Shown: piece by piece, positions 1-4,530 of the stretch
How positions within the stretch are numbered: position 1 is the stretch's first letter
Layout: every line of letters begins with the position of its first letter
Assembly (NCBI GenBank): GCA_031553885.1
Contig: JAVBKV010000068.1
Span: forward strand, 1-8,499
From: JAVBKV01 sp031553885
GTDB taxonomy: Bacteria; Bacteroidota; Bacteroidia; Bacteroidales; Azobacteroidaceae
DNA: 8,499 nt
Reading direction: 5' to 3'
Made by a program: the position numbers and the translations under genes
The notes under the pieces: model-generated
The model's input: only the letters and a program-made list of their open reading frames with translations
Told to the model about the DNA's origin: nothing
Databases searched by the model: none

Positions 1-86
1 TGCTTAATATCAATATCGTCGCTACAGGCACACGCTATTGCCGCGAGCAATAGCGTGTATAAAAAGTATGATAAGAACTTTCTCAT
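1..86 (-). CDS. traQ: Conjugative transposon TraQ-like lipoprotein (DUF3872 type), N-terminal part only
   Basis: Partial gene; it starts with ATG at 86 and leaves the window at base 1. The visible 28 codons begin MRKFLSYFLYTLLLAAIAC and continue ACSDDIDIK. This is a lipoprotein signal peptide (charged start, hydrophobic core, cysteine near residues 19-21) followed by the S-D-D-I-D-I-K stretch that I recall from Bacteroidetes TraQ/DUF3872 proteins. The acidic residues after the cysteine resemble the Bacteroidetes surface-lipoprotein export signal. It lies 28 bases downstream of traO on the same strand, so it is probably co-transcribed with it. In CTnDOT a primase gene, traP, separates traO and traQ; none is present here. 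The family call rests on a short match and on context. A perfect 12-bp hairpin lies inside this coding start. Confidence 0.6.
   Translation of the reverse strand, partial: MRKFLSYFLYTLLLAAIACACSDDIDIK
30..58. repeat. Perfect 12-bp inverted repeat inside the traQ signal-peptide codons
   Basis: ACACGCTATTGC at 30-41 is the exact reverse complement of GCAATAGCGTGT at 47-58, with a 5-base loop (42-46). In the traQ message it would form a stable stem about 28 bases after the start codon. It may affect translation or mRNA stability, or may simply be a coincidence of codon choice. Confidence 0.75.
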
Positions 87-114
87 TTTAATTTGTCTTT
101 AATTTGTTGAATTT

Positions 115-690
115 CTAATTGATTATAAACTTGATTCCTGCTCCAATTTCCGTGTGGAACAGGTTTATGGAAGAACCGCCCAGAATACGTTCCCGGACGC
201 TGAGCAACAACACTACACAGTCGGATAGATACGTTTCAATCTCGAATGTTACCGCACCACCGTACAAGAAATTGTCATCGCTCATAATGGAAGAACCGTC
301 AAAAAGCAGGGATTCACCCCAATTCACCGTTTCATATCCCGCCATTGCTGATGCCCCGACAGAGAAGAAAAATATTTTGTTGGGGTCGCTCAGGAATTTG
401 TAATAATATCCTCCCTCCAGTGTGAATTGGGCGGTAGGTATCAACTCTGTTTTATACAGGTGGGATTTTTGAAGATACTCGCCACCGAATACCCAGCGGT
501 TGCCGCTTTTGGTGTATGTCGAGAGGGCAACACCACCGGAAAAGGCTTGCTTGTCACCTTTTTCTAAATTAAATCCGTCCACTGCGCTCGCTGTAAACTG
601 GATTCCTTTTTGAACCGGCAAGTAACGCTGTGCGTGTGTCTGCCCGATAAGGGCAAGGCACAATGTTATAAATAAGATTATCCGCTTCAT
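115..690 (-). CDS. traO: Conjugative transposon protein TraO
   Basis: The 191-residue product has a clear Sec signal peptide (MKRIILFITLCLALIGQTHA, then Q). The mature protein is rich in alternating hydrophobic and glycine/aromatic segments (for example EGGYYYKF, the IFFFSVGAS stretch and the C-terminal GAGIKFIIN). This pattern fits an outer-membrane beta-barrel-like protein, as expected for TraO of Bacteroidetes conjugative elements. The family role is as an envelope component of the conjugation apparatus; the precise function is not established. The ATG at 690 lies 3 bases after the traN stop, so the genes are translationally close, and traQ follows after 28 bases. The reading frame is intact, yet the upstream transfer genes are cut off at ~1500. 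The gene therefore probably lacks its native promoter and is a remnant that still looks functional as a sequence. Confidence 0.85.
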   Translation of the reverse strand: MKRIILFITLCLALIGQTHAQRYLPVQKGIQFTASAVDGFNLEKGDKQAFSGGVALSTYTKSGNRWVFGGEYLQKSHLYKTELIPTAQFTLEGGYYYKFLSDPNKIFFFSVGASAMAGYETVNWGESLLFDGSSIMSDDNFLYGGAVTFEIETYLSDCVVLLLSVRERILGGSSINLFHTEIGAGIKFIIN

Positions 691-693
691 ATA

Positions 694-1521
694 TTACTGT
701 ACTTTTAGTTCGTTGATTTGTCTAGCACGGATAATGTCTTCGTTCTCAACGGTAAAAGTCTGGTTCCTGCCACCATTCTTTTCAAAGACTTCGATAATCA
801 GCAGCTTGTCAGCAGGAATAGTGATTTTATCGAATGCAAAAACCGTCCGTTCCGTTGAGTTGGCGACAACCGTTGTAATAAAGTTGTAAGCGCGAAGCGG
901 ATAAATAACCGTTTCCTGAATAGCAGTACGTTTCGTCAATTTCTTATCGACGATTTTCATACGCACAAAATCAATTTCGAACGCTACGTTCGTTGAATTC
1001 TTAATCTGCGTGTGTAGGTACAACAGGTTGTTATGCGAATAAATGCCCTTCAGCGTATATTGGATTCCGAAACGTTTTCCACCGATATGTTTGATGTGCC
1101 GTTTGTCATCGGTATAAATAGCACGGTTGATAAGATACACGACACGGGGCGATTCACTTCCGAGTTCCTTCAGGTAGATATCGAACGAATTGTTCGGTCG
1201 GTTGGTGGCTATGCCGTCGTGCATGAAGTCGCGCATCTCGATATTGAGTTTTTCCGGTTCGTCTGCATATTTTACATTGAAAGTATAGTAGCTTCCTTCA
1301 TCCGTGATGACGGCAAGGTTGGTTTCCGTTTCAAATCCCCTAACGGAAGCTTTCACCCGTAGGATATTTTCCGAACTTCCTGCTTTCCCGGCAATGATAT
1401 TCGAAGACCCCAAGTCCACGTAACGGATACAGGACGGAAAGATAATATGCACCGTTTTGTCGAAAGTCACTTCCAACCCATATGGAGGAATCATGCGATC
1501 GAAGGTTATCTTCTTTGTCAA
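694..1521 (-). pseudogene. traN: Conjugative transposon protein TraN, 5'-truncated
   Basis: The frame from PPYGLEVTFDKTVHIIFPS to the C-terminal NELKVQ matches my recollection of Bacteroidetes TraN. Supporting stretches are VKASVRGFETETN, DIYLKELGSESP and KLTKRTAIQE. TraN is a periplasmic or outer-membrane-associated conjugation protein that normally begins with a signal peptide plus several tens of residues before this point. Here neither exists. The only in-frame starts are a TTG at 1521 and an ATG at 1494, and the bases beyond ~1500 belong to a different gene on the opposite strand. Without a signal peptide the product should not reach the envelope. The 3' end is normal and sits 3 bases before traO. 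I infer loss of the 5' end by a deletion that also removed the rest of the upstream tra genes. Confidence 0.75.
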
Positions 1522-1759
1522 TCCTGAAACAAATAAATTGAAATTCTATAAGGATAATCCCGACCAAAGTCAGGTCGTTACTCCCTCTAACGAACATCGT
1601 CAACAGGTAGCTGCCAACAACGAGGGGAAGAAAAGCGAAGCCAACAAACACATCGACGAATCTTTCAAAAAGGGGCAGAATAATCCGACTGAAAAACAGC
1701 AGGAAAAGAAAGAAGAAAAACAAGAACTACCTAAAAAAACCAGAGGTAGGAAAATGTAA
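1457..1759 (+). pseudogene. C-terminal fragment of a DUF3945-type mobile-element protein
   Basis: The frame is open from the ATG at 1457, but codons before ~1502 are the antisense of traN. The genuine part begins near KVIFFVNPETNKLKFYKDNPD, continues through VTPSNEHRQQVAANNEGK, and ends in a lysine/glutamate/glutamine-rich tail (PTEKQQEKKEEKQE, then TRGRKM). The order 'xVNPExNKLxF, NPD, VTP-N, NxEGK, K/E/Q-rich tail, G-R-K-M' is what I recall at the end of DUF3945 proteins. These are encoded in accessory regions of Bacteroidetes conjugative transposons, often near a topoisomerase gene, and their role is poorly defined. Only about 85 residues remain, so the N-terminal DUF domains are lost. It would be a chimeric peptide if translated. 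The ending at 1757-1759 (TAA) looks native. Confidence 0.6.
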
Positions 1760-1785
1760 TCCGGAAAAGAAACGGAAATAATTTA

Positions 1786-1793
1786 TAACTTTG
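1786..1793 (+). promoter_or_regulatory. Possible Bacteroidetes -7 box (TAACTTTG)
   Basis: TAACTTTG fits TAnnTTTG and lies 27 bases after the DUF3945 stop. I see no convincing -33 TTG at the usual distance, and no clear plus-strand gene follows before the hairpin at 1861. If real, it would drive a short RNA of roughly 90 bases or a gene lost by rearrangement. Confidence 0.25.
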
Positions 1794-1852
1794 CCACTGA
1801 AAATTTCTGGTTCATTGCTTGGATTATTCCATCCCTTGAATTCGGATATTTT

Positions 1853-2929
1853 TTAGTGGGGAGCCTCGGTGGGAACCGGGGCTCTGTTGTTTACACCTTT
1901 CTGTCCATTATTGTCAGAGCCATTTTCTATGGCTTTTATTTTGTATGTCAAAGTGTCTACCTTTTTATCAAAGATAGATTGATTCGCTATTATTTGCTCA
2001 ATTTCTACTTTTTGTTCATTGAATTTTGGAAGAGTTTTATCCGTTTTAAAAAAAGGGATAGCTCCTAAAACTATAGATATTAATCCCAATATTATGCCAA
2101 CAGAAAGTGCTAACCATGCAATATTCACTGATATTTTTGAACTTTCAAAATTATAATCATGGAGTATTTTAGATTCGATAAGTTTTATATTCTCTAATGT
2201 ATTTTCTATATTGAAAGCTATCTTTGACAAGTCAGATTCGTTTACTCCATTTTCTCTTTTTTCTGAAACATTTTCAGAGATACAAACCTGTTGTCCTGCT
2301 TTACATAAAGTGTTATATTTAGATTTATTCAAAGAATTATAGTATAATTCTTCACCTCTGGCTTTGGTACATAAACGAATAATTTCTTTGTATGATTTTG
2401 TTGAAACAAAAAAGGCATTTTTGGGAGATTGTTTTGTTACTTTTAATCCTTCATAAGCAAAGCGCAATTGGTGTAAATAAGCAGAGAATTTTTCCTGGTA
2501 ATTCTTAAGATAATGTATAAGAGCTTCATTATTTTGTGTTCTAATTTGCGGCTTCTTTTTACTACAATATGGTGTTAGGTGGGCATCTTCTTCAGGGTCA
2601 TGATGCTCATGAACATGATAAAACTCTTTAACAATATGATAGATTGCATATTGGACTTCTTCTCCTACAAGCGGATTTTTTTCTCCATTAATTTCGTACT
2701 CATAGAGAAACAAACCATTGCTGCTAGATTCTATAAGAGTTAGAATAACATTATGCTTATCATCAACTGATGTAATGACAACGTTTTCTTTTTCATCCAG
2801 CTTGACTTTGACTTTGTGCGGTTTATTTTCGATATCAGAAATATCAACTTCTTTTTCATGAAGACCAGATGTTGGTACTAATCTTTTATGGAATGCCGTG
2901 GGTATCCATAAAACACAATAAATAATCAT
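1853..2929 (-). CDS. Unrecognised 358-aa membrane protein with histidine cluster and C-terminal coiled-coil-like tail
   Basis: I recognise no family. The N-terminal ~260 residues are soluble and highly charged. Residues 98-117 hold six histidines (H98, H105, H107, H109, H110, H117) among acidic residues, followed by C122, a plausible but unproven metal-binding patch. Residues ~135-265 are predicted mostly helical. A long hydrophobic segment at ~268-294 (VNIAWLALSVGIILGLISIV and onward) is a strong transmembrane helix. It is followed by a charged heptad-like stretch (~300-336) and a polar N/G/P-rich tail. There is no Sec signal peptide, though residues 1-10 are mildly hydrophobic. The gene is 10 bases downstream of the 94-aa gene and probably in its operon. 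It is AT-rich (14 G/C in bases 2161-2220, against 30 in 4741-4800), which suggests transfer from elsewhere. Being cargo next to element debris, a defence or sensing role is a guess only. Confidence 0.75.
   Translation of the reverse strand: MIIYCVLWIPTAFHKRLVPTSGLHEKEVDISDIENKPHKVKVKLDEKENVVITSVDDKHNVILTLIESSSNGLFLYEYEINGEKNPLVGEEVQYAIYHIVKEFYHVHEHHDPEEDAHLTPYCSKKKPQIRTQNNEALIHYLKNYQEKFSAYLHQLRFAYEGLKVTKQSPKNAFFVSTKSYKEIIRLCTKARGEELYYNSLNKSKYNTLCKAGQQVCISENVSEKRENGVNESDLSKIAFNIENTLENIKLIESKILHDYNFESSKISVNIAWLALSVGIILGLISIVLGAIPFFKTDKTLPKFNEQKVEIEQIIANQSIFDKKVDTLTYKIKAIENGSDNNGQKGVNNRAPVPTEAPH
1861..1884 (+). terminator. Hairpin, possible plus-strand terminator at the convergent junction
   Basis: GAGCCTCGGT (1861-1870) pairs with ACCGGGGCTC (1875-1884) around a GGGA loop. 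As plus-strand RNA all ten pairs form, including one U-G. As minus-strand RNA the same position is a C-A mismatch, so the structure favours the plus strand. The tail TGTTGTTT is only moderately U-rich. It overlaps the last codons of the convergent 358-residue gene. Confidence 0.4.
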
Positions 2930-2939
2930 AATGTTTTTA

Positions 2940-3224
2940 TCAAATACCTAATGCATAATGACAAAAATAACCTTTCATCTTGTCAATAAAGCTAGGAGTT
3001 CCATAAATAGAATTGTAAAAAGAACGAGCAGATTTTGAAATCTTCCACGTTTCAATTTCAGAAGTTACCCCCCTTTTAATAAAACCAACAAGTTCAAATT
3101 CTCTGATTGTCTTTTCGTCGATATTCTTTTTTAATTCATCTATAGAACCACTTCCTTTTGTGCAGATGAAATTCAAAGCTTGCTGTTGAGCATTAGCTCC
3201 TTGATTTAGCCTTTTGCTTGACAT
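2940..3224 (-). CDS. Small winged-helix-like protein, first gene of an AT-rich operon
   Basis: The 94-residue product starts with ATG at 3224. After a polar N-terminus come a helix (AQQQALNFICTKG), a second and third helical stretch (SIDELKKNI, EKTIREFELVGFIKRG) and a strand-turn-strand-helix ending (IETWKISKSARSFYNSIYG). The order resembles a compact winged helix in which 'WKIS-S-ARSFY' takes the place of the common 'L-T-x-x-G-x-x-F' end of the wing. On that basis it could be a DNA-binding regulator of its own operon; this is inference, not a family match. The stop at 2940-2942 is 10 bases before the start of the 358-aa gene, so the two are likely co-transcribed. Its upstream region is extremely AT-rich and carries a -7-like box at 3277-3284. 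Confidence 0.65.
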   Translation of the reverse strand: MSSKRLNQGANAQQQALNFICTKGSGSIDELKKNIDEKTIREFELVGFIKRGVTSEIETWKISKSARSFYNSIYGTPSFIDKMKGYFCHYALGI

Positions 3225-3427
3225 TGTTATTCGATTTGAGATTATATTTTAGCTCTATAACGTCATAAACTACTTGCAAAAATAATAAAAAAATCAATAC
3301 AATATTTTTTTCAAGTTAAATAAAGTTAAAAAACTTGCACGTGATTTATTTAAATTAAAACATTAATTTTCAGTAATTTGTTCATTATTTTTTATTTTTG
3401 TTTCAGCTAAAATACGGAAGATATGAA
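3225..3427. other. AT-rich intergenic region upstream of the two-gene operon
   Basis: This stretch separates the 94-aa gene from the 93-aa gene, both on the minus strand. It is very AT-rich (12 G/C in bases 3241-3300). It holds a candidate minus-strand -7 box at 3277-3284, a short inverted repeat CAAGTT (3312-3317) with AACTTG (3332-3337), and two copies of ACTTGCA (3272-3278 and 3333-3339). These could be operator sites for the winged-helix-like protein, but AT-rich DNA yields such matches easily. I see no gene in it. Confidence 0.5.
3277..3284 (-). promoter_or_regulatory. Candidate -7 box for the two-gene operon (TATTTTTG)
   Basis: The minus-strand reading is TATTTTTG, a full fit to TAnnTTTG, 53 bases before the ATG of the 94-aa gene. 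No -33 TTTG sits at the ideal 19-21 base spacing; nearby TTG triplets give about 15 or 27. The box is therefore plausible but not secure. Confidence 0.45.
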
Positions 3428-3709
3428 TCATTCATCTGACCTCATCATATAACTCGGGAATATTTTTCCATTCTGGTTCAACCATGTAAGGCTATATATT
3501 TCCCAACTGATATTCTGAATATAATCTTCCACATTTTCAACTTCGCCTTTAATCCGGTCATATTCAATGCCGGGATAAAACTTACCTTCATTGAAAAAAT
3601 TCTCCATATGAAGACGTTCTCCTATCCTTGGCAAAAATGGGAAATTCCATTCACAACGATAGCAACCTACTTCTCCCCTTTGGGATATTAATGTAAATTC
3701 CAGTTCCAT
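3428..3709 (-). CDS. Hypothetical 93-aa protein
   Basis: I do not recognise this gene. The product is a small, soluble, acidic-aromatic protein with no signal peptide or membrane segment. Features are an N-terminal strand (MELEFTLIS), a two-cysteine stretch (GCYRCEWNF), a PRIGERLHM loop, an acidic central part (GEVENVEDYIQ) and an aromatic C-terminus (YSLTWL, then KIFPSYMM). The pattern suggests a small beta-rich domain. The ATG at 3709 is the first good start. An A-rich stretch lies upstream, as is usual for Bacteroidetes starts, and a possible -7 box is at 3776-3783. It is separated from the downstream 94-aa gene by ~200 bases, so it is probably a separate unit. The codon content looks genuine, but the gene could be a small unconserved frame. 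Confidence 0.55.
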   Translation of the reverse strand: MELEFTLISQRGEVGCYRCEWNFPFLPRIGERLHMENFFNEGKFYPGIEYDRIKGEVENVEDYIQNISWEIYSLTWLNQNGKIFPSYMMRSDE

Positions 3710-3775
3710 AGTATCATTCTTTTAGATTTGACATCACCTTTATTTATATCTTGAAATAGTCATAAACACAAAGGT

Positions 3776-3783
3776 CAAATTTA
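3776..3783 (-). promoter_or_regulatory. Possible -7 box upstream of the 93-aa gene (TAAATTTG)
   Basis: The minus-strand reading TAAATTTG fits TAnnTTTG and lies 66 bases before the ATG at 3709. The nearest upstream TTG is about 26 bases away, longer than the usual spacing. Confidence 0.25.
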
Positions 3784-3838
3784 AGAATAACTTCCATCGG
3801 GTAAACACACAATTGAAATTTTTAAAATCAACTTTTAT

Positions 3839-3917
3839 CCGGGCGTTTCCTTTCAGGCCGGGCTTTCTGTTTCAAATCCTCGCTGCACTTCGGGTTTTAC
3901 ACGCCAATCCCTAACGC
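3839..3917 (-). repeat. Element-associated GC-rich repeat-like block
   Basis: On the minus strand the block contains GCGTTAGGGATTG, then AAAACCCGAAGTGCA, then GCGAGGATTTGAAACAG, AAAGCCCGGCC and finally ACGCCCGG. The two halves are imperfect copies of a 'GCG..AGGATT..G..AAA.CCCG' unit. I recall very similar text (GCGTTAGGGATTG...AGCCCG...CGCCCG) scattered through Bacteroidetes conjugative transposons, where it is often mistranslated as small proteins. Its function is unknown to me. It stands out in base composition from the AT-rich DNA on both sides. Confidence 0.45.
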
Positions 3918-3923
3918 GAATAT

Positions 3924-4019
3924 TTACCGATGTAAATAATCAGTATGCTTTAGAGGAAGAATTTTTCCTTTGTTTCCCTCCCATAACCGTTCCTCCAAAT
4001 TTTCATTAAAGCAAGCCAT
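3924..4019 (-). CDS. Possible 31-aa small frame behind a TACCTTTG box
   Basis: ATG at 4019 opens MACFNENLEERLWEGNKGK, followed by 12 further residues ending in DYLHR and TAA at 3924-3926. It begins 27 bases after the -7 box at 4046-4053, about where a first gene would start. There is no recognisable family, and the length is short enough to occur by chance. A second, overlapping frame (3940-3984) has the better ribosome-binding site, so at most one of them is likely to be real. Confidence 0.25.
   Translation of the reverse strand: MACFNENLEERLWEGNKGKILPLKHTDYLHR
3940..3984 (-). CDS. Possible 14-aa leader peptide with canonical Shine-Dalgarno
   Basis: On the minus strand GGAGG (3992-3996) lies seven bases before an ATG at 3984. 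The peptide is MGGKQRKNSSSKAY, then TGA. A perfect GGAGG is unusual in Bacteroidetes, which rely little on Shine-Dalgarno pairing. The peptide is very basic and uncharacterised. It may be a leader peptide, a truncated frame or a coincidence. Confidence 0.25.
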   Translation of the reverse strand: MGGKQRKNSSSKAY

Positions 4020-4045
4020 CACATTCAGTCATTTTGTTTTTCGGG

Positions 4046-4053
4046 CAAAGGTA
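4046..4053 (-). promoter_or_regulatory. Candidate -7 box (TACCTTTG) for leftward transcription
   Basis: The minus-strand reading TACCTTTG is followed by GC, giving TAnnTTTGC, a strong Bacteroidetes -7. The -33 side is weak: TTTA at 4077-4080 with a 23-base spacer. A transcript from here would run into the tiny frames, the repeat-like block and possibly the 93-aa gene at 3709. Confidence 0.4.
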
Positions 4054-4062
4054 TGGACGTGC

Positions 4063-4206
4063 TTAATGACGGACAGTAAAGCTCAGGCCTGACGGTTTAC
4101 GGAATAATCTCCACACCTCACTTGCTTTCGGGTAGTATTTTTCCCTAAAAGCTTGACTATCCTGAAGCACTATCCCTTTTGTGGCCCTTGAAACAAAAAC
4201 GACCGA
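4063..4206 (-). pseudogene. Possible gene remnant: C-terminal ~45 codons
   Basis: One minus-strand frame ending with TAA at 4063-4065 reads FVSRATKGIVLQDSQAFREK, then YYPKASEVWRLFRKPSGLSF and TVRH. This balanced, protein-like composition contrasts with the poly-F/low-complexity translation further upstream in the same frame. There is no ATG at its beginning and no intact upstream part. It may be the tail of a gene broken by insertion or deletion at about 4206. I cannot name a family, and chance cannot be excluded. Confidence 0.2.
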
Positions 4207-4329
4207 TGCGACGGATGACGCAAGAAAAAAAAAGTCACGGTTATAATATAATATAATCAATGAAAAAAGAAGAAAGAATATGAATAGTTGGGGAGTTTGT
4301 ATGTGATTTGTATGTTCTAAAAATAAAAA
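4207..4329. other. AT-rich spacer, likely element/chromosome boundary zone
   Basis: The spacer contains an A9 tract, an alternating (TATAA)-like stretch, and TTTGTATG twice, 11 bases apart (4296-4303 and 4307-4314). No gene is visible. The left boundary of conserved chromosome probably falls here, but I find no copy of the tRNA 3' end elsewhere in the window that would mark an attachment site. Confidence 0.3.
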
Positions 4330-4355
4330 GCAGTTACAACGAAAGTTGTAACTGC
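4322..4355 (-). terminator. Rho-independent terminator of tRNA-Asn
   Basis: An 11-bp perfect stem, GCAGTTACAAC (4330-4340) with GTTGTAACTGC (4345-4355), encloses a 4-base loop. On the minus strand it is followed by CTTTTTATTTTT. It begins 14 bases after the 3' end of the tRNA, in the right orientation to end its transcript. Confidence 0.85.
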
Positions 4356-4368
4356 CTGATTTTCTTTG

Positions 4369-4442
4369 CTCTCCCTCTTGGACTTGAACCAAGGACCCTC
4401 TGATTAACAGTCAGATGCTCTAACCAACTGAGCTAAGGAAGA
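4369..4442 (-). tRNA. tRNA-Asn (anticodon GTT)
   Basis: All 74 bases fold as a standard cloverleaf. The acceptor TCTTCCT pairs with AGGGAGA (one T-G), with discriminator G. The D stem is GCTC/GAGC with loop AGTTGGTTA. The anticodon stem is TCTGA/TCAGA with loop CTGTTAA, and the anticodon GTT lies at 4406-4408. The variable loop has five bases. The T stem is CTTGG/CCAAG with loop TTCAAGT. CCA is not encoded (CAA follows). The G discriminator is typical of tRNA-Asn. A promoter at 4472-4502 and a terminator at 4322-4355 make it a single-gene unit. It sits at the border between mobile-element debris and conserved chromosome. Confidence 0.96.
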
Positions 4443-4471
4443 ATTTTCAAATTTTTGATACAAATGCGGTG

Positions 4472-4502
4472 CAAAGGTAATGACTTTTTCTCAAAATGCA
4501 AT
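4472..4502 (-). promoter_or_regulatory. Promoter of tRNA-Asn
   Basis: Minus-strand ATTG (4499-4502), a 19-base spacer and TACCTTTG (4472-4479) followed by C form a good Bacteroidetes -33/-7 pair. The -7 box lies 30 bases before the tRNA 5' end. The -33 overlaps the -7 box of the divergent kinase gene by one base. Confidence 0.65.
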
Positions 4503-4509
4503 ATCTTTG
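4502..4509 (+). promoter_or_regulatory. -7 box of the PfkB kinase gene (TATCTTTG)
   Basis: TATCTTTGC is a canonical Bacteroidetes -7, 21 bases before the ATG at 4531. The -33 region (around 4478-4490, T-rich) is weak. The predicted 5' leader is only about 15 bases, with an A/G-rich AGAAAGAAA just before the start codon. Because the promoter lies here, the more upstream in-frame ATG at 4480 cannot be the start. Confidence 0.65.
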
Positions 4510-4530
4510 CGAGAAATTTTTAGAAAGAAA

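Larger units (their letters stand above)
3710..4062. other. Intergenic region with an element-type repeat and two tiny minus-strand frames
   Basis: No full-size gene is visible. From right to left on the minus strand it holds a TACCTTTG box (4046-4053), a 31-codon frame (3924-4019), a 14-codon frame with a strong Shine-Dalgarno (3940-3984) and a GC-richer repeat-like block (3839-3917). The 93-aa gene start follows ~130 bases after the block. It could be a long structured leader or debris of the mobile element. Confidence 0.5.

Noticed and set aside
119..403. Plus-strand 94-codon frame
   Set aside because: It lies antisense to the well-supported traO gene and has no protein-like features.
1340..1723. 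Minus-strand 127-codon frame beginning with a run of F and L
   Set aside because: The poly-F start is the antisense of the lysine/glutamate-rich tail of the DUF3945 fragment, and the rest overlaps traN in another frame.
1856..2068. Plus-strand 70-codon frame with hydrophobic residues
   Set aside because: It is antisense to the membrane protein gene. Its hydrophobicity comes from AT-rich codons, and its first part is the hairpin at 1861-1884.
4063..4392. Minus-strand 109-codon frame as one complete gene
   Set aside because: Its first codons lie inside tRNA-Asn and its terminator, and the middle is low-complexity. Only the last ~45 codons were kept, as a weak remnant.
4471..4510. CTnDOT-type integration core (GTAnnTTTGC)
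   Set aside because: The two TAnnTTTGC matches here lack the leading G and are better explained as -7 promoter boxes of tRNA-Asn and the kinase.
4480..4530. Upstream ATG for the kinase at 4480
   Set aside because: It would place the -7 box TATCTTTG (4502-4509) inside the gene and add residues not expected in the family. The ATG at 4531 begins with the conserved MKILGMGNALVD.
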